From contig DASYCK010000041.1 in assembly GCA_036500205.1 (NCBI GenBank), positions 1-64,000 on the forward strand: a stretch of 64,000 nucleotides of DNA. Direction: 5' to 3'. How positions within the stretch are numbered: the first letter of the stretch is position 1; each line of letters begins with the position of its first letter. This stretch comes from DASYCK01 sp036500205. Lineage in GTDB: Bacteria; Myxococcota_A; Polyangia; Fen-1088. Under the pieces are notes generated by a model. That model saw nothing but the letters and a program-made list of their open reading frames with translations. It was not told the DNA's origin and ran no database searches. Positions 36,263 through 45,900 of this stretch are shown one piece after another. A program made the position numbers and the translations under genes.

Positions 36263-36285
36263 GTCGTCATTGGCGAGGTCGAAAA

Positions 36286-36708
36286 ATGAAAATCTTTGAC
36301 ACGACTTTGACACGGCTCGAGGAATCGCTGGACGTCCGTCTGGTCGAGCACAACGTCCTCGCGGGCAATGTCGCCAACGCGGACACACCTGGCTACAAGT
36401 CGCGGGAGCTCGACTTCTCGCAGGCGATGGCCGCGGCCGAGCAGCAGTCCGCCGGCAGCGGCATGGCCGCCACCGATCCCCGGCACCTGAGCACGAGTGA
36501 CGGCGACGGCTCCCGCGCCACCGCGGCGGCCACGATGCTGGTGCGGTCGGGCGGCGGCTCGAGCCCCAGCATCGACGGCAACGAGGTGGATCTCGATCGC
36601 ACGATGGCCGGGCTCGCCGAGAACGGCCTGCAGTATGGCGCCAGCGCGCGCGCGGCCGGGAAGAAGCTGGCCATCTTACGCTACGTCGTTTCGGATGGGG
36701 CGAGCTAG
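36286..36708 (+). CDS. flgB: flagellar basal-body rod protein FlgB
   Basis: This 140-aa proximal rod subunit has the family N-terminus (RLVEHNVLAGNVANADTPGY) and the YVVSDGAS tail. The Ala/Gly/Ser-rich centre is low complexity. GAGG and AAAA precede the ATG. Its stop lies 2 bp before flgC. It is the first structural gene of the cluster and follows the sigma54 promoter. FlgB is exported by the flagellar type III apparatus without a cleaved signal. Confidence 0.92.
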   Translation: MKIFDTTLTRLEESLDVRLVEHNVLAGNVANADTPGYKSRELDFSQAMAAAEQQSAGSGMAATDPRHLSTSDGDGSRATAAATMLVRSGGGSSPSIDGNEVDLDRTMAGLAENGLQYGASARAAGKKLAILRYVVSDGAS

Positions 36709-36710
36709 CC

Positions 36711-37142
36711 ATGGACTTCCTCACGGCGCTTCGAATCAGCGGTGCGGGGCTTGGCGTCGAGCGAACGCGCGTCAACCTGGCCACCTCGAACCTGGCGAAC
36801 GCGGAGACCACCCGCACCGCCGAGGGCGGCCCGTACAAGCGGCTCGATCCCGTCATCCAGGCGGTGGCGTTTCCCACCGAGCTGGGCGCGGCCCAGGGAT
36901 CGGGCGGCCCCCCCATGGAGGCGCAGATCTCGTCGATCGTCGCCGATCAGACGCCCGGACGGAAGGTGTACAGCCCCGGTCATCCGGACGCCGACGCCGA
37001 AGGGTTCGTGGTGTTCCCCAACGTCAACCCCGTTCACGAGGTCGTGAACCTGATGTCCGCGTCGCGCAGCTACGAAGCGAACGCCACCGCGATCGACACC
37101 TTGAAGACGATGGCGCAACGGGGCCTCGACATCGGGCGCTGA
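36711..37142 (+). CDS. flgC: flagellar basal-body rod protein FlgC
   Basis: This 143-aa rod protein has the N-terminal rod motif (VNLATSNLANAETTRT) and the conserved C-terminal segment VFPNVNPVHEVVNLMSASRS, followed by YEANATAID. Size and order (flgB-flgC-fliE) are the widespread arrangement. It builds the drive-shaft rod above FliF/FliE. Gap to fliE is 19 bp. Confidence 0.95.
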   Translation: MDFLTALRISGAGLGVERTRVNLATSNLANAETTRTAEGGPYKRLDPVIQAVAFPTELGAAQGSGGPPMEAQISSIVADQTPGRKVYSPGHPDADAEGFVVFPNVNPVHEVVNLMSASRSYEANATAIDTLKTMAQRGLDIGR

Positions 37143-37161
37143 CGCTCGCGAAAGGTTTTAG

Positions 37162-37479
37162 ATGAGCATCGAAACGATTCAGTCCATCTCGCAGCCGATC
37201 TCGCAGATCGGCGAAGGCTCGCCCACCGCGAAGAGTGTCGACGGCGGCAAGAGCGTCGGTCCGGGCAGCTTCGCCGAGACGCTGGGGGGCGCCCTGCAGA
37301 AGGTCGACCAGCTGCAGATCGACGCCGACGGGCAGGCCGAGAAGGTCGCGCTGGGCGGCGGAAATCTGCACGAGATGACCCTGGCGCTGGAGAAGGCCGA
37401 CATCTCGATGCGCCTGGCGATGAAGGTGCGCAACAAGATGATCGACGCCTACCAGGAAATCATGCGGATGAGCGTGTGA
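37162..37479 (+). CDS. fliE: flagellar hook-basal body protein FliE
   Basis: This 105-aa protein links the MS ring to the rod. The conserved C-terminal half reads LHEMTLALEKADISMRLAMK then VRNKMIDAYQEIMRM, as in the family. The N-terminus is short and Ser/Gly-rich. ATG has an upstream purine stretch. It sits between flgC and fliF. Confidence 0.93.
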   Translation: MSIETIQSISQPISQIGEGSPTAKSVDGGKSVGPGSFAETLGGALQKVDQLQIDADGQAEKVALGGGNLHEMTLALEKADISMRLAMKVRNKMIDAYQEIMRMSV

Positions 37480-37536
37480 CGTCCCCGGAGAGTGTGAGTC
37501 GGAAACCGGTCGCGGAGCGAAAGAGGAAAATGGCGC

Positions 37537-39135
37537 ATGGAACCCCTGTTTAACCAGCTGAAAGAGCTCCCCCGCCGCCTGGCGCAGTTGCCGGCGTCGG
37601 TGAAGTTTGGCGCCTTCGCGGGCCTGGCGGTGCTGGCCGTCATCATCGCCGTGTCGCAGCTCGGTGGGACGAGCGGCGCCTGGGAGTACGCGTTCACCAA
37701 CCTGACCGCCGAGGATTCGGCGGAGGCGGCGGCGCAGCTCAAGGCGGCGAAGATTCCTTTCAAGCTGGACGCGGGCGGCACGGCGCTGTCGGTCCCCGCC
37801 TCGCAGGTGTACGACGCGCGGCTGATGCTGTCGGCGGCGGGGCTCCCCCGCGGCGGCGGCGTCGGCTTCGAGATCTTCGATCGCGGCGATCTGGGCGTGT
37901 CGGAGTTCACGCAGCGGGTGAACCTGCAGCGGGCCATCGAGGGGGAGCTGTCGCGCACCATCTCGCGCCTCGCCTCCGTGCGCAGCGCGCGGGTGCACGT
38001 GACGATGCCGGAGAAGGGGCTGTACCGCGACGAGGATCGCAAGGCGTCCGCCGGCGTGGCGTTGACCCTGCAGCCGGGGCGCACCATGTCGGATCGCGAG
38101 ATCGCCGGGGTCCGCCACCTGGTGGCTTCGGCGGTGACCGGCCTGTCGCCCGAGAGCGTCACCGTCGTCGACGGGCGCGGCGCCGTGCTGGCGGGCGACA
38201 ACTCGCCGGGCGCCAAGGCGCAGAGCGCCGAGCGCGACACCGAGCGCACCTTCGAACGGCGCGTGATCGACCTGCTGGAGCCCGCGGTGGGGCAGGGGGC
38301 CGTGGTGGCCAAGATCAGCGCCATCTTCGACAGCTCGGAGGTCGACACGATGAACGACGCGTACGACCCCGAGGCGTCCGCCGTGCGCAGCGAGCACAAG
38401 ACCACCGAGCAGAATCAGCAGGACAGCGCCGGGGCCTCGGGCATCGCGGGCGCCGCGGCGAACCAGCCGCTGGCGGGACCGCCGGGCGGCGGCACGTCGA
38501 ACCGGGGCACCAGCGCCCGGGAGGACGAGACGAAGAATTACGAGGTCTCGAAGACGGTCACCCACACCGTCACGCGCGGCTCGCGCTTGAAGCGGATGTC
38601 GGTGGCGGTCTTGATCGACGCGCCCGCCGACAAGCCGCGCCCCGAGGCCGAGATGAAGCGGCTCGAATCGCTGGCCAAGGGGGCCGTCGGCTTCGACGCC
38701 GCCCGTGGCGATCAGTTCCAGATCTCGTCGTCGCCGTTCAGCCATCCGGCCGAGCCGGAGGAGTCGAAGGTGTCGTTGCTCGACTCACCTCGCATCATGC
38801 GCATCGCGCAGCTGCTGGGCGGGGTGATCCTGCTCATCATCGCGGCGCTGGCCATCAGCAAGATGCGGGCGCTGGCGTCATCGCCTTCGCTGGCCACCTC
38901 GGGGGGCAGCATGGCGATGCTTCGGCCGGGGGCGCGCGTGGGCGATCTCGAGGCGATGATGGACCAGCAGGCGCTGCCCGGATCGGCGCATCCCGCACAG
39001 GCACAGCTCGGGGCCGCGTCCGATCCGAACGTCGGCGTTCGTGACCGTGCCCGGGATGTGGCGCGAACGGACCCGCAACGCGCGGCACACCTCTTGAAGG
39101 CTTGGATTGATTCGGACAGCGAGCAGAGGAGCTAA
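37537..39135 (+). CDS. fliF: flagellar MS-ring protein FliF
   Basis: This 532-aa protein has two membrane helices, one near residues 22-42 (KFGAFAGLAVLAVIIAV) and one near 427-447 (IAQLLGGVILLIIAALA), flanking a large periplasmic domain. Ring-building segments include EDSAEAAAQLKAAKIPF and GLPRGGGVGFEIFDRGDLG, plus FTQRVNLQRAIEGELSRTI. The C-terminal tail (VARTDPQRAAHLLKAWID) should bind FliG. The mid-region holds a low-complexity Gly/Ala insert. Length is close to the usual 550 aa. fliG begins 3 bp after its stop. Confidence 0.96.
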   Translation: MEPLFNQLKELPRRLAQLPASVKFGAFAGLAVLAVIIAVSQLGGTSGAWEYAFTNLTAEDSAEAAAQLKAAKIPFKLDAGGTALSVPASQVYDARLMLSAAGLPRGGGVGFEIFDRGDLGVSEFTQRVNLQRAIEGELSRTISRLASVRSARVHVTMPEKGLYRDEDRKASAGVALTLQPGRTMSDREIAGVRHLVASAVTGLSPESVTVVDGRGAVLAGDNSPGAKAQSAERDTERTFERRVIDLLEPAVGQGAVVAKISAIFDSSEVDTMNDAYDPEASAVRSEHKTTEQNQQDSAGASGIAGAAANQPLAGPPGGGTSNRGTSAREDETKNYEVSKTVTHTVTRGSRLKRMSVAVLIDAPADKPRPEAEMKRLESLAKGAVGFDAARGDQFQISSSPFSHPAEPEESKVSLLDSPRIMRIAQLLGGVILLIIAALAISKMRALASSPSLATSGGSMAMLRPGARVGDLEAMMDQQALPGSAHPAQAQLGAASDPNVGVRDRARDVARTDPQRAAHLLKAWIDSDSEQRS

Positions 39136-39138
39136 CAA

Positions 39139-40179
39139 GTGGCGGACGCAGCGACGAACACGGACGGAAAATCAGACGCGAAGCGCACGCCGGGGCCGGG
39201 GACACAACGGGCCGCGGCGCTGCTGCTGGGCCTGGGCCCAGATGTCGCCGCGGCGGTGTTCCAGCATCTGGACGAGGCCACGGTCCGCGCCATAGCCTTG
39301 GGCGCCCGGCAGATTCGCAAGCAGCCGACGGCGGTTCCCCAGGCGCTGGGAGCATTCGTCGAATCGCTGGACATGGTGGGCGGCGACACGGCGGCGGGGG
39401 ACGGTTTGCTGCGTGAGATCGCTTCGCAGGTCCTGGGCGCGGACATGGTGCGTCGGGCCTTCGACGGCGGCGCGCCGCCGCCGCAGGCGGACGAGGTGCT
39501 CGGTCCCGTGGCGCTGGCCGATCCGGAGGCGCTGGCCATGGTGCTGGCGCGCGAGCAGCCGCAGACGGTCGCGCTGGTGCTGGGGGCGATGGAGGGGAAC
39601 CGCGCCGGCCTGGTCCTGAAGTTGATTCCCGAAGCGCAGCGGCCACAGATCCTGCGCCGGCTGGCGACGCTCGAGGCGGTGTCGCCGGAGGTGCTGCGCG
39701 AGGTGGGCAACGCCCTGTCGGTCGAGTTGCGTGCGTCGGTGTCGCAAGGCATGCGCCGCTTCGACGGCAAGGGGGCAGCGGTCGAGTTGCTGCGCCGCAC
39801 CCCGGCGGCCCAGCAGAGCGAGGCCGTGCAGGAGATCGAGAAGGACGATCCCGAGCTCGCGGCCGAGCTGCGCACGAAGCTGTTCACATTCCAGGATCTG
39901 GTGAACCTGTCCGATCGGGACATCCAGACGTTCCTGCGCGAGGTCGACACCAGCCGCCTGGGCGTGGCGCTGAAGGGCTCGGCCGCGGTCGTGCGGGACA
40001 AGATCCTGAAGAACATGTCGAGCCGGGCGGCGCAGATGCTGTCGGACGACATCGGAGCGATGGGTCCGGTCAAGCTGGCCGACGTCGAGCTCGCGCAGAG
40101 CGAGCTGGTCAAGATTGCATTCACGCTGTCGGAGCAGGGACGGATCACCGTGGTCGGCCCGGCCGACAAGATGGTCTAG
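39139..40179 (+). CDS. fliG: flagellar motor switch protein FliG
   Basis: This 346-aa C-ring protein couples torque and direction. GTG at 39139 follows AGGAG. An N-terminal domain binds FliF; the middle domain has EQPQTVALVLG (the family EHPQ motif with Gln in place of His). The C-terminal domain holds the torque helix region (SAAVVRDKILKNMSSRAAQM, then LSDDIGAMGPVKLADVE) facing MotA. The first 20 residues are an extra disordered extension. It is translated immediately after fliF. Confidence 0.95.
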   Translation: MADAATNTDGKSDAKRTPGPGTQRAAALLLGLGPDVAAAVFQHLDEATVRAIALGARQIRKQPTAVPQALGAFVESLDMVGGDTAAGDGLLREIASQVLGADMVRRAFDGGAPPPQADEVLGPVALADPEALAMVLAREQPQTVALVLGAMEGNRAGLVLKLIPEAQRPQILRRLATLEAVSPEVLREVGNALSVELRASVSQGMRRFDGKGAAVELLRRTPAAQQSEAVQEIEKDDPELAAELRTKLFTFQDLVNLSDRDIQTFLREVDTSRLGVALKGSAAVVRDKILKNMSSRAAQMLSDDIGAMGPVKLADVELAQSELVKIAFTLSEQGRITVVGPADKMV

Positions 40180-40195
40180 CGAGAGACGCCGACCA

Positions 40196-40837
40196 ATGGC
40201 CACGCCTGCATCGTCTCTCCGCCGCCCCCGCAGCCCCGGCTTCATGTCCGGGATGCGTCCCAGGAACGTTCACGCCCTTTTCGGGGGGGCCGCCGACAAC
40301 GAGGCGCCGCTGTTCTCCGACGACGGCGCAGGCGACGACGAGCTTGGCGTGGAGGCGCTGGCCCCACCGCTTCCCCATCCGGTGACGGCCATGAGCACGG
40401 AATCCTCGGAACGGCTGGTCCAGGCGATCGGCGAGCTGCGGCGCACCTCCGAGAAGCTGGGGGCCGAGATCGGCTCCACGGCCCTGGAGATCGGCTATCT
40501 CCTGGCGCGGCGAATCATCGAGGCCGAGCTGAAGAGCGATCCCGAGCTCCCGTTGTCGCTGATCCGCTCGGCCATCCGTCGGCTGGGCGAGTGCCAGAAG
40601 GTCACCGTCCGGCTGTGCCCCGCCGATCGCGACACGATTGCGGCGCTGGTTGGCGAGGGAGATGCGCTGGGCCTTCCTCTGACAAGCATCGAGCTCATCC
40701 CCGACACAAATCTGTCGCCGGGGGACGCGATCGTCGAATCCGACACGGGAATGGTGGACGGACGGCTTGGCACACGGCTTGAAGAGCTCCGTCGCGTGCT
40801 TGGCCCTGTCATGAACCCGAAGGACGGCGAACGGTGA
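40196..40837 (+). CDS. fliH: flagellar assembly protein FliH
   Basis: About 213 aa. The C-terminal half fits the FliH family: a helical segment (LEIGYLLARRIIEAELKSDP) leads to IRSAIRRLGECQKVTVRLCP, then LTSIELIPDTNLSPGDAIVE and a tail with DGRLGTRLEELRRVL. The N-terminus is an unstructured, basic then acidic stretch. FliH restrains the FliI ATPase at the export gate. ATG at 40196 is used. Its stop overlaps the fliI start (GTGA). Confidence 0.85.
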   Translation: MATPASSLRRPRSPGFMSGMRPRNVHALFGGAADNEAPLFSDDGAGDDELGVEALAPPLPHPVTAMSTESSERLVQAIGELRRTSEKLGAEIGSTALEIGYLLARRIIEAELKSDPELPLSLIRSAIRRLGECQKVTVRLCPADRDTIAALVGEGDALGLPLTSIELIPDTNLSPGDAIVESDTGMVDGRLGTRLEELRRVLGPVMNPKDGER

Positions 40838-42213
40838 TCGACGCGTCGCACGCCGACTCGCGGCTGCTCGGACGGGTCCGAAAGGCGCTCGCCGATGCCG
40901 AGTGCCTGCCGGTCGCGGGCAAGGTGACCCGCGTTTCGGGCATCATCGTCGAGGCGACGCTGTCGACGGTGGCGGTGGGCAGCGCCTGCGAGATTCGCAT
41001 GGGCGGCAACAAGACGTTGAACGCCGAGGTGGTGGGCTTCGCGAAGAACCGCGCCCTGCTGATGCCGTTCGGCGACGTCGCTGGCGTCAGCGAGGGGTGC
41101 ACCGTCTGGCCACGCACCACCGGCGCCGACATCCCCGTGGGCGAGGCGCTGCTGGGCCGGGTGGTCGACGCGGGCATTCGCGCGATCGATGGCGGACCCG
41201 AGCTGGCATTGTCCCAGCGGGTCCCGCTTTACGCGGCCCCGCCGCCCGCCATGACCCGCCGGCGCATCTCCCGTCCGTTGCCGCTCGGCATCCGTTCGCT
41301 CGATGCCTGCTTGACGATCGGCGAGGGGCAGCGGGTCGGCATCATGGCCGGTCCCGGCGTCGGCAAGAGCGTGCTCATGGGCATGCTGGCGCGCGGTGGC
41401 GCCGTCGACGTGATCGTGGTCGGTCTGGTCGGCGAGCGTGGCCGCGAGGTGCGCGAGTTCGTCGAGCGCGATCTGGGCGCCGCCGGTCTGGCGCGGACAG
41501 TCGTCGTGGTGGCCACGGCCGACGAGCCGCCGCTGGTGCGCGTGCGCGCCGCCGTCGCGGCGACGGCCGTCGCGGAATACTTCCGCGGGCGCGGCAAGAA
41601 GGTGCTCTTGCTGGTCGACTCGCTGTCGCGCGTGGCGATGGCGCAGCGGGAGATCGGCCTCGCGGCCGGCGAGCCCCCCACGTCGCGCGGCTATCCACCT
41701 TCCGTGTTCGCGGCGCTGCCGCGCCTCGTGGAGCGGGCCGGCAACGGCGCGGGCGAGGGGAGCATCACCGCGATGTACACCGTGCTGGCGGAGGGGGACG
41801 ACATGTCCGATCCCTTCGTCGATGCGGCGCGCGCCGCCCTCGACGGTCACATCGTGCTGTCGCGCAAGCTGGCGGACGGCGGACACTTCCCCGCCATCGA
41901 CGTGCTCTCCAGCATCAGCCGGTGCATGTCCGACGTGACCAGCCCCGAGCACCGCAAGCTGGCCATGGAGGCACGCGAGGTGCTGTCCACCTATCGCGAG
42001 GCGGCCGATCTCGTCGAGGTCGGCGCGTACGTCGCCGGCTCGAACCCGCGCGTCGATCGCGCCCTGCGCAGCGTTCACCTGGTGAACGCGCTGTTTCGCC
42101 AGAGTCCGCTCGAGCGGCACTCGATGGAGAGCACGCTCGAAGGCCTGAAGCGCGCGCTCGACGCCGCCCCGGCGCCCGTGGCCGCCCCCGCAGCGGGAGG
42201 CCGTCGTGCTTAG
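40834..42213 (+). CDS. fliI: flagellar export ATPase FliI
   Basis: This 459-aa ATPase energises type III export. The P-loop reads AGPGVGKSVLMGM, with PLPLGIRSLDACLTIGEGQR before it, VVGLVGERGREVREFVE, and VDSLSRVAMAQREIGLA (Walker B region). GSITAMYTVLAEGDDMSDPF and SRKLADGGHFPAIDVLSSIS fit the F1-beta-like fold. GTG overlaps the fliH stop by 4 bp. The next gene, a MotE-like protein, overlaps its end, so no fliJ lies in between. Confidence 0.96.
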   Translation: MIDASHADSRLLGRVRKALADAECLPVAGKVTRVSGIIVEATLSTVAVGSACEIRMGGNKTLNAEVVGFAKNRALLMPFGDVAGVSEGCTVWPRTTGADIPVGEALLGRVVDAGIRAIDGGPELALSQRVPLYAAPPPAMTRRRISRPLPLGIRSLDACLTIGEGQRVGIMAGPGVGKSVLMGMLARGGAVDVIVVGLVGERGREVREFVERDLGAAGLARTVVVVATADEPPLVRVRAAVAATAVAEYFRGRGKKVLLLVDSLSRVAMAQREIGLAAGEPPTSRGYPPSVFAALPRLVERAGNGAGEGSITAMYTVLAEGDDMSDPFVDAARAALDGHIVLSRKLADGGHFPAIDVLSSISRCMSDVTSPEHRKLAMEAREVLSTYREAADLVEVGAYVAGSNPRVDRALRSVHLVNALFRQSPLERHSMESTLEGLKRALDAAPAPVAAPAAGGRRA

Positions 42214-42979
42214 GTGGGCGGGAATATCGGCGGTCTCCATCGCGGCGATCGTCGTGTTCATGGCGGCCGGCTCGGGACGCGCCGCGGATCGTGAAGGCCC
42301 TGGCGCCAAGCCGAGCGCGATGGCCGGCTCGACGGGCGCGGTCGCGATGGCCGCCGGCGGTCACGGCGGTGCCGCGGCGGTGACCGCCTCGCCGTCCGAG
42401 AAGCCCGAGAAGCCAGTGAAGGCCGAGGGCGGCGCGCCGGTCCGGAAGAAAGCACGTAGGGGCGCGAAGGACGAAGCGCCCGAGGCGCCTCCGGGACAGG
42501 GGCCGCCCCCGCCGTCGCCGCTGACGATGGATGGCCTTCGCCAGCAGCTGCATCGCGATCGCGCGGACGGTAGCGATCTCGACGCTCCGCCGCGCGTGAA
42601 GCTGGAGCAGCTGCTGTCCGAGGTCACCAAGGCGCGCGAGTCGCTGCACGCGGACACGGCGAAGCTCGAGGCGATGGCCGGCAACGAAGCGCCTGCGGAT
42701 CCGGCCGCCGCCGCTCCTTCAGCCGTCGCGGGACCTGCGGGCCCCCCGCCGAAGAATCCGCTCGACGTACTGGCGAAGGCCTTGCGGGGCATCAAGCCCG
42801 AGCAGGCGGGACCGATCGTGGCGCGGCTCGACAAGGGGCTGGCAGCGACGGTCCTCCTGAAGATGCCGCCGGTCGACGCCGGCAAGATCATGGGGGCGTT
42901 GAAGCCGGAGGTCGCCGCCGAGCTGGCCACGCAGATCGCGATGCGGGCTCCGCCAGCCTCGCTTGGAGGAAGAAAATGA
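42206..42979 (+). CDS. MotE/YlxF-like flagellar protein
   Basis: This 257-aa protein starts with GTG inside the end of fliI, with GGGAGG six bases upstream. An N-terminal membrane helix or signal (AGISAVSIAAIVVFMAAGSG) is followed by an Ala/Lys/Pro linker and a coiled coil (about residues 115-160). The C-terminal repeat motif (ALRGIKPEQAGPIVARLDKG, then KIMGALKPEVAAELATQIA) is the FliG-N/MgtE-N-like module of MotE and YlxF. It occupies the slot normally held by fliJ and ylxF. MotE proteins chaperone MotC or support stator assembly; the exact role here is inferred from location. Confidence 0.72.
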   Translation: MLRWAGISAVSIAAIVVFMAAGSGRAADREGPGAKPSAMAGSTGAVAMAAGGHGGAAAVTASPSEKPEKPVKAEGGAPVRKKARRGAKDEAPEAPPGQGPPPPSPLTMDGLRQQLHRDRADGSDLDAPPRVKLEQLLSEVTKARESLHADTAKLEAMAGNEAPADPAAAAPSAVAGPAGPPPKNPLDVLAKALRGIKPEQAGPIVARLDKGLAATVLLKMPPVDAGKIMGALKPEVAAELATQIAMRAPPASLGGRK

Positions 42980-45900
42980 CGTTCTTGCCAAAAATTGGAT
43001 CGCCCGTGGAGAGAGCGGAGCAGGACTCGTCGTCCGAGAGCTCCGTGTGGCACGGTGGACACGGAGCGGGCGGACACGGGGCGGGAGCGAAAGGACATGC
43101 GGGCGCGCTGGCCGGTCCCGGACACCAGACGTCGTCTTCGGCCGCGTCCCAGGCGCGAGGCGCCGGTCCGCGTGCGGACGACACGGTCTCGGCGGGAACA
43201 TCCCGACGCGCGGCCGCGCCGCAGAGCTTCGCCGCCGAGCTGGCGAAGAACGTCGCCGCCGCGTCGGCGCCGACAGAGCGTGCCGAGGCGACGGACCCCA
43301 CCGCGTCCCGGAGCGTCGATGCTCGTGAGGTGCTGCCGTCGGAACTGGCGCGCCCCGAATCGTCGCCGCGCGCTGCGAAGTCCGACGCTTCTCGGGCCGC
43401 GTCGAACAAGGGGACGAGCGTTCCGGACGGTCGCGACACGAAGGCGGCTCGGCCGGAGGGCAAGCTACGAGAGGTCGCCCACGGCGCGCGCGATGATGCG
43501 GACGACCGAGCGTTGTTCGAGGACGTGACCGACGACGTGCAGGAGAACGTGCCTTCGTCCCCGTCCCCGTCCCCGTCCCCGTCCCCGTCCCCGTCCCCGT
43601 CCGCTTCCCCGTCCGCTTCGCTCGCGCCGACGGCGAAGGGTGTCGTCGAGAAGGGCGTCGCGTCGGCGGAGGCCGTTCCAGCCGATCACGCCGGCGAGCA
43701 CGACGTGGCCACCGGTTTCGAGTCGAGCGCTCCGACTCCCGCACGGGCGGAAGAGCATCCGATTGCCGGGGCGGTGGCGGCGCCGCGTCAGACCCCCGTC
43801 CTCAATGGAACGGTCGAAAAGCCGAATAGCGATGCCATGCCAACCAGGCCGTCGATCTCCGACGTCCCGCGCGATCGTTCGCGCGCGGGCGCCGACGCGC
43901 CTGCGCTCGCCCATTCCCAGCAGGCGCCACGACAGGACGCTCCCGCGCTCGAGCGTGCGCTTTCCGGCGCCCCAGCGGCGGTCGAACAAGACGACGAGAC
44001 CACCGCGACGGTGGGAGCGGGCGCGCCAGCGGCCTCGTTCGTTCCGCCGACCGGCCGCGCAAAGCAGGAGATGCCGACCATCGACGGCGTTCCCGCGGCT
44101 TCGCACTTCGGGACGCTTGCACCAGCGGAGGCGTCCTCGCCCGAGCCGCCGCTCACCGGCATCGAGGCTGCGCCGGCCGAGGCGATGTCATCGGCGACGC
44201 CCCTGCCGTCTCGTGACGCGAATCTCGAATCCGAGGGGCCCGCTCGATTGAAGACCAGGACGGCCGAACCGTCGCGCCCGTCGTCCGAGCGGGTGGAGAT
44301 CCCGAAGGGGCAGGGCGCGCCGAAGTCAGTCCCCGCGGCGCGCGCTGGCGCCATCTACGCGAAGGTGGCGAGCATCGTCTCGTCGTCGGGCCCGTCGTCA
44401 TCGAAGGAGCCGACGCGCTCGATGGCTCCCTCTTCGTTGGCCGGCCCCGTCTCGTCCAGGAGCGAGAAGACGCCGGACCTCTCGGCACCGCCGACCCCGT
44501 CGCCTGCTTCACGGCCACACACGTCCGATGATCGCATGGCGCCGTTCGTGGCGGCGCCGCGCTCGACCGCCCCCGATGCTCCGGCGCCGCTGGCCGAACG
44601 TCAGCCACCAGCGGTCGCCACGCCCAGCCAGCGGGCCTCCGCGCCTTCCGTGGAGAAGTCCGCTCGCGCAGCCAGGCCCGATCCTACGAAGACCAGCGCG
44701 CTCGACACGGTGCTCACCCGCGCACCCGACGAGAATGCGGCCGCCCCGTCCCAGAGTTTCACCCCGAATGCCGTCGCCGAGCGTGCTCCGTCCGCGGGCC
44801 CGGTCGCCGCGGCGAACTCGCATCGCGCGACCGCTCCGGCCTCTCCCCCGACAATGCCGTCGTCGGCGAAGCCCGCGTCCTCTTCTCGTGTAGAGGAGAC
44901 GCCGTCACGCCGCGACGCCGCTCGGCCTGACGTCGCCATCCCCGGGACGCCCGCGAATCCGCTGGCGCCTCCGTCCCCCGTCGCCGTTGCTCCTACCGCT
45001 CCTGTTTTGTCGACGCCCGTGCCTCCCGTGGTCGCGGTTGCCGAGACGACGGCGGCGCACCCCACGCCGCTCGTCGTCTCGTCGTCCGCCCCCCCCTCGT
45101 TCCGCCTTTCCGAGACGCGCCGTGTCCGAGCGGCGCATCTCGACCTCGCGCAACAATCTTCCCAATCGGGGACCGTGGCCACTTCCCCTTCCACAGAGGT
45201 TGTCGGCACGCCCGCGCCGGCCGATAAGGCCAAGGTTTCATTTTCGTCCGCCGCCGGCACCACGCCCGCCTCTCCGCTTCCCGCCCGGCCCCGCGCCGCC
45301 GCCAGCGACGACGCGCCGGTCGGCGAGCGCCGCTCCACGACGACGCCTGCTCGGCCATCCCGGCACGGGCAGCCCGACGAGCTCGCGAACGCGGCGGTCA
45401 CGCCAGGGGCGCCCGTCGCGCCGCTCCTCGTCGCACAAGCTCCCGTCGGCCACCTGCCGGCGCAAGCGCTCAAAGTCGACGGACGCACGCATCGTGGCGA
45501 CGACTCGGGCAGCGTGGAGGCGACCGCGGCTTCGTCGCGCATGACCAGCCCGGCTGACGCGAGCGAAGGGGCGCGTCGACCAGCGACCACGGCCCCGGCC
45601 AGCGAGGCTTCGCGCACCGAGCGTCGCGACATCCCCACGCCCGAACGGCCGGTCGCCGCGGCGCCGCTCGCCACGCATACCCCGGCCGTTCCCGCGGCGA
45701 TCTCGAGCGGGCCCCGCCTCGACGCGCCGCTGCCGGCCCCGCAGGCGGCGGTCGCCGCTCAACCTCTGTACGACCTGGCCACCGCCGATCATTCGTTGCA
45801 GGCCACGACCTTGGGCACGAACGCCCACGTCCACCTCGACGCGGGCGCGGCGGGCGCGCTGTCCCTCCACCTCAGCGTGCGCGACGGCGTCACCGATCTC

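Noticed and set aside
43557..43602. phase-variable on/off switch in fliK
   Set aside because: The 6-bp unit preserves the reading frame, so copy change cannot switch the gene off.
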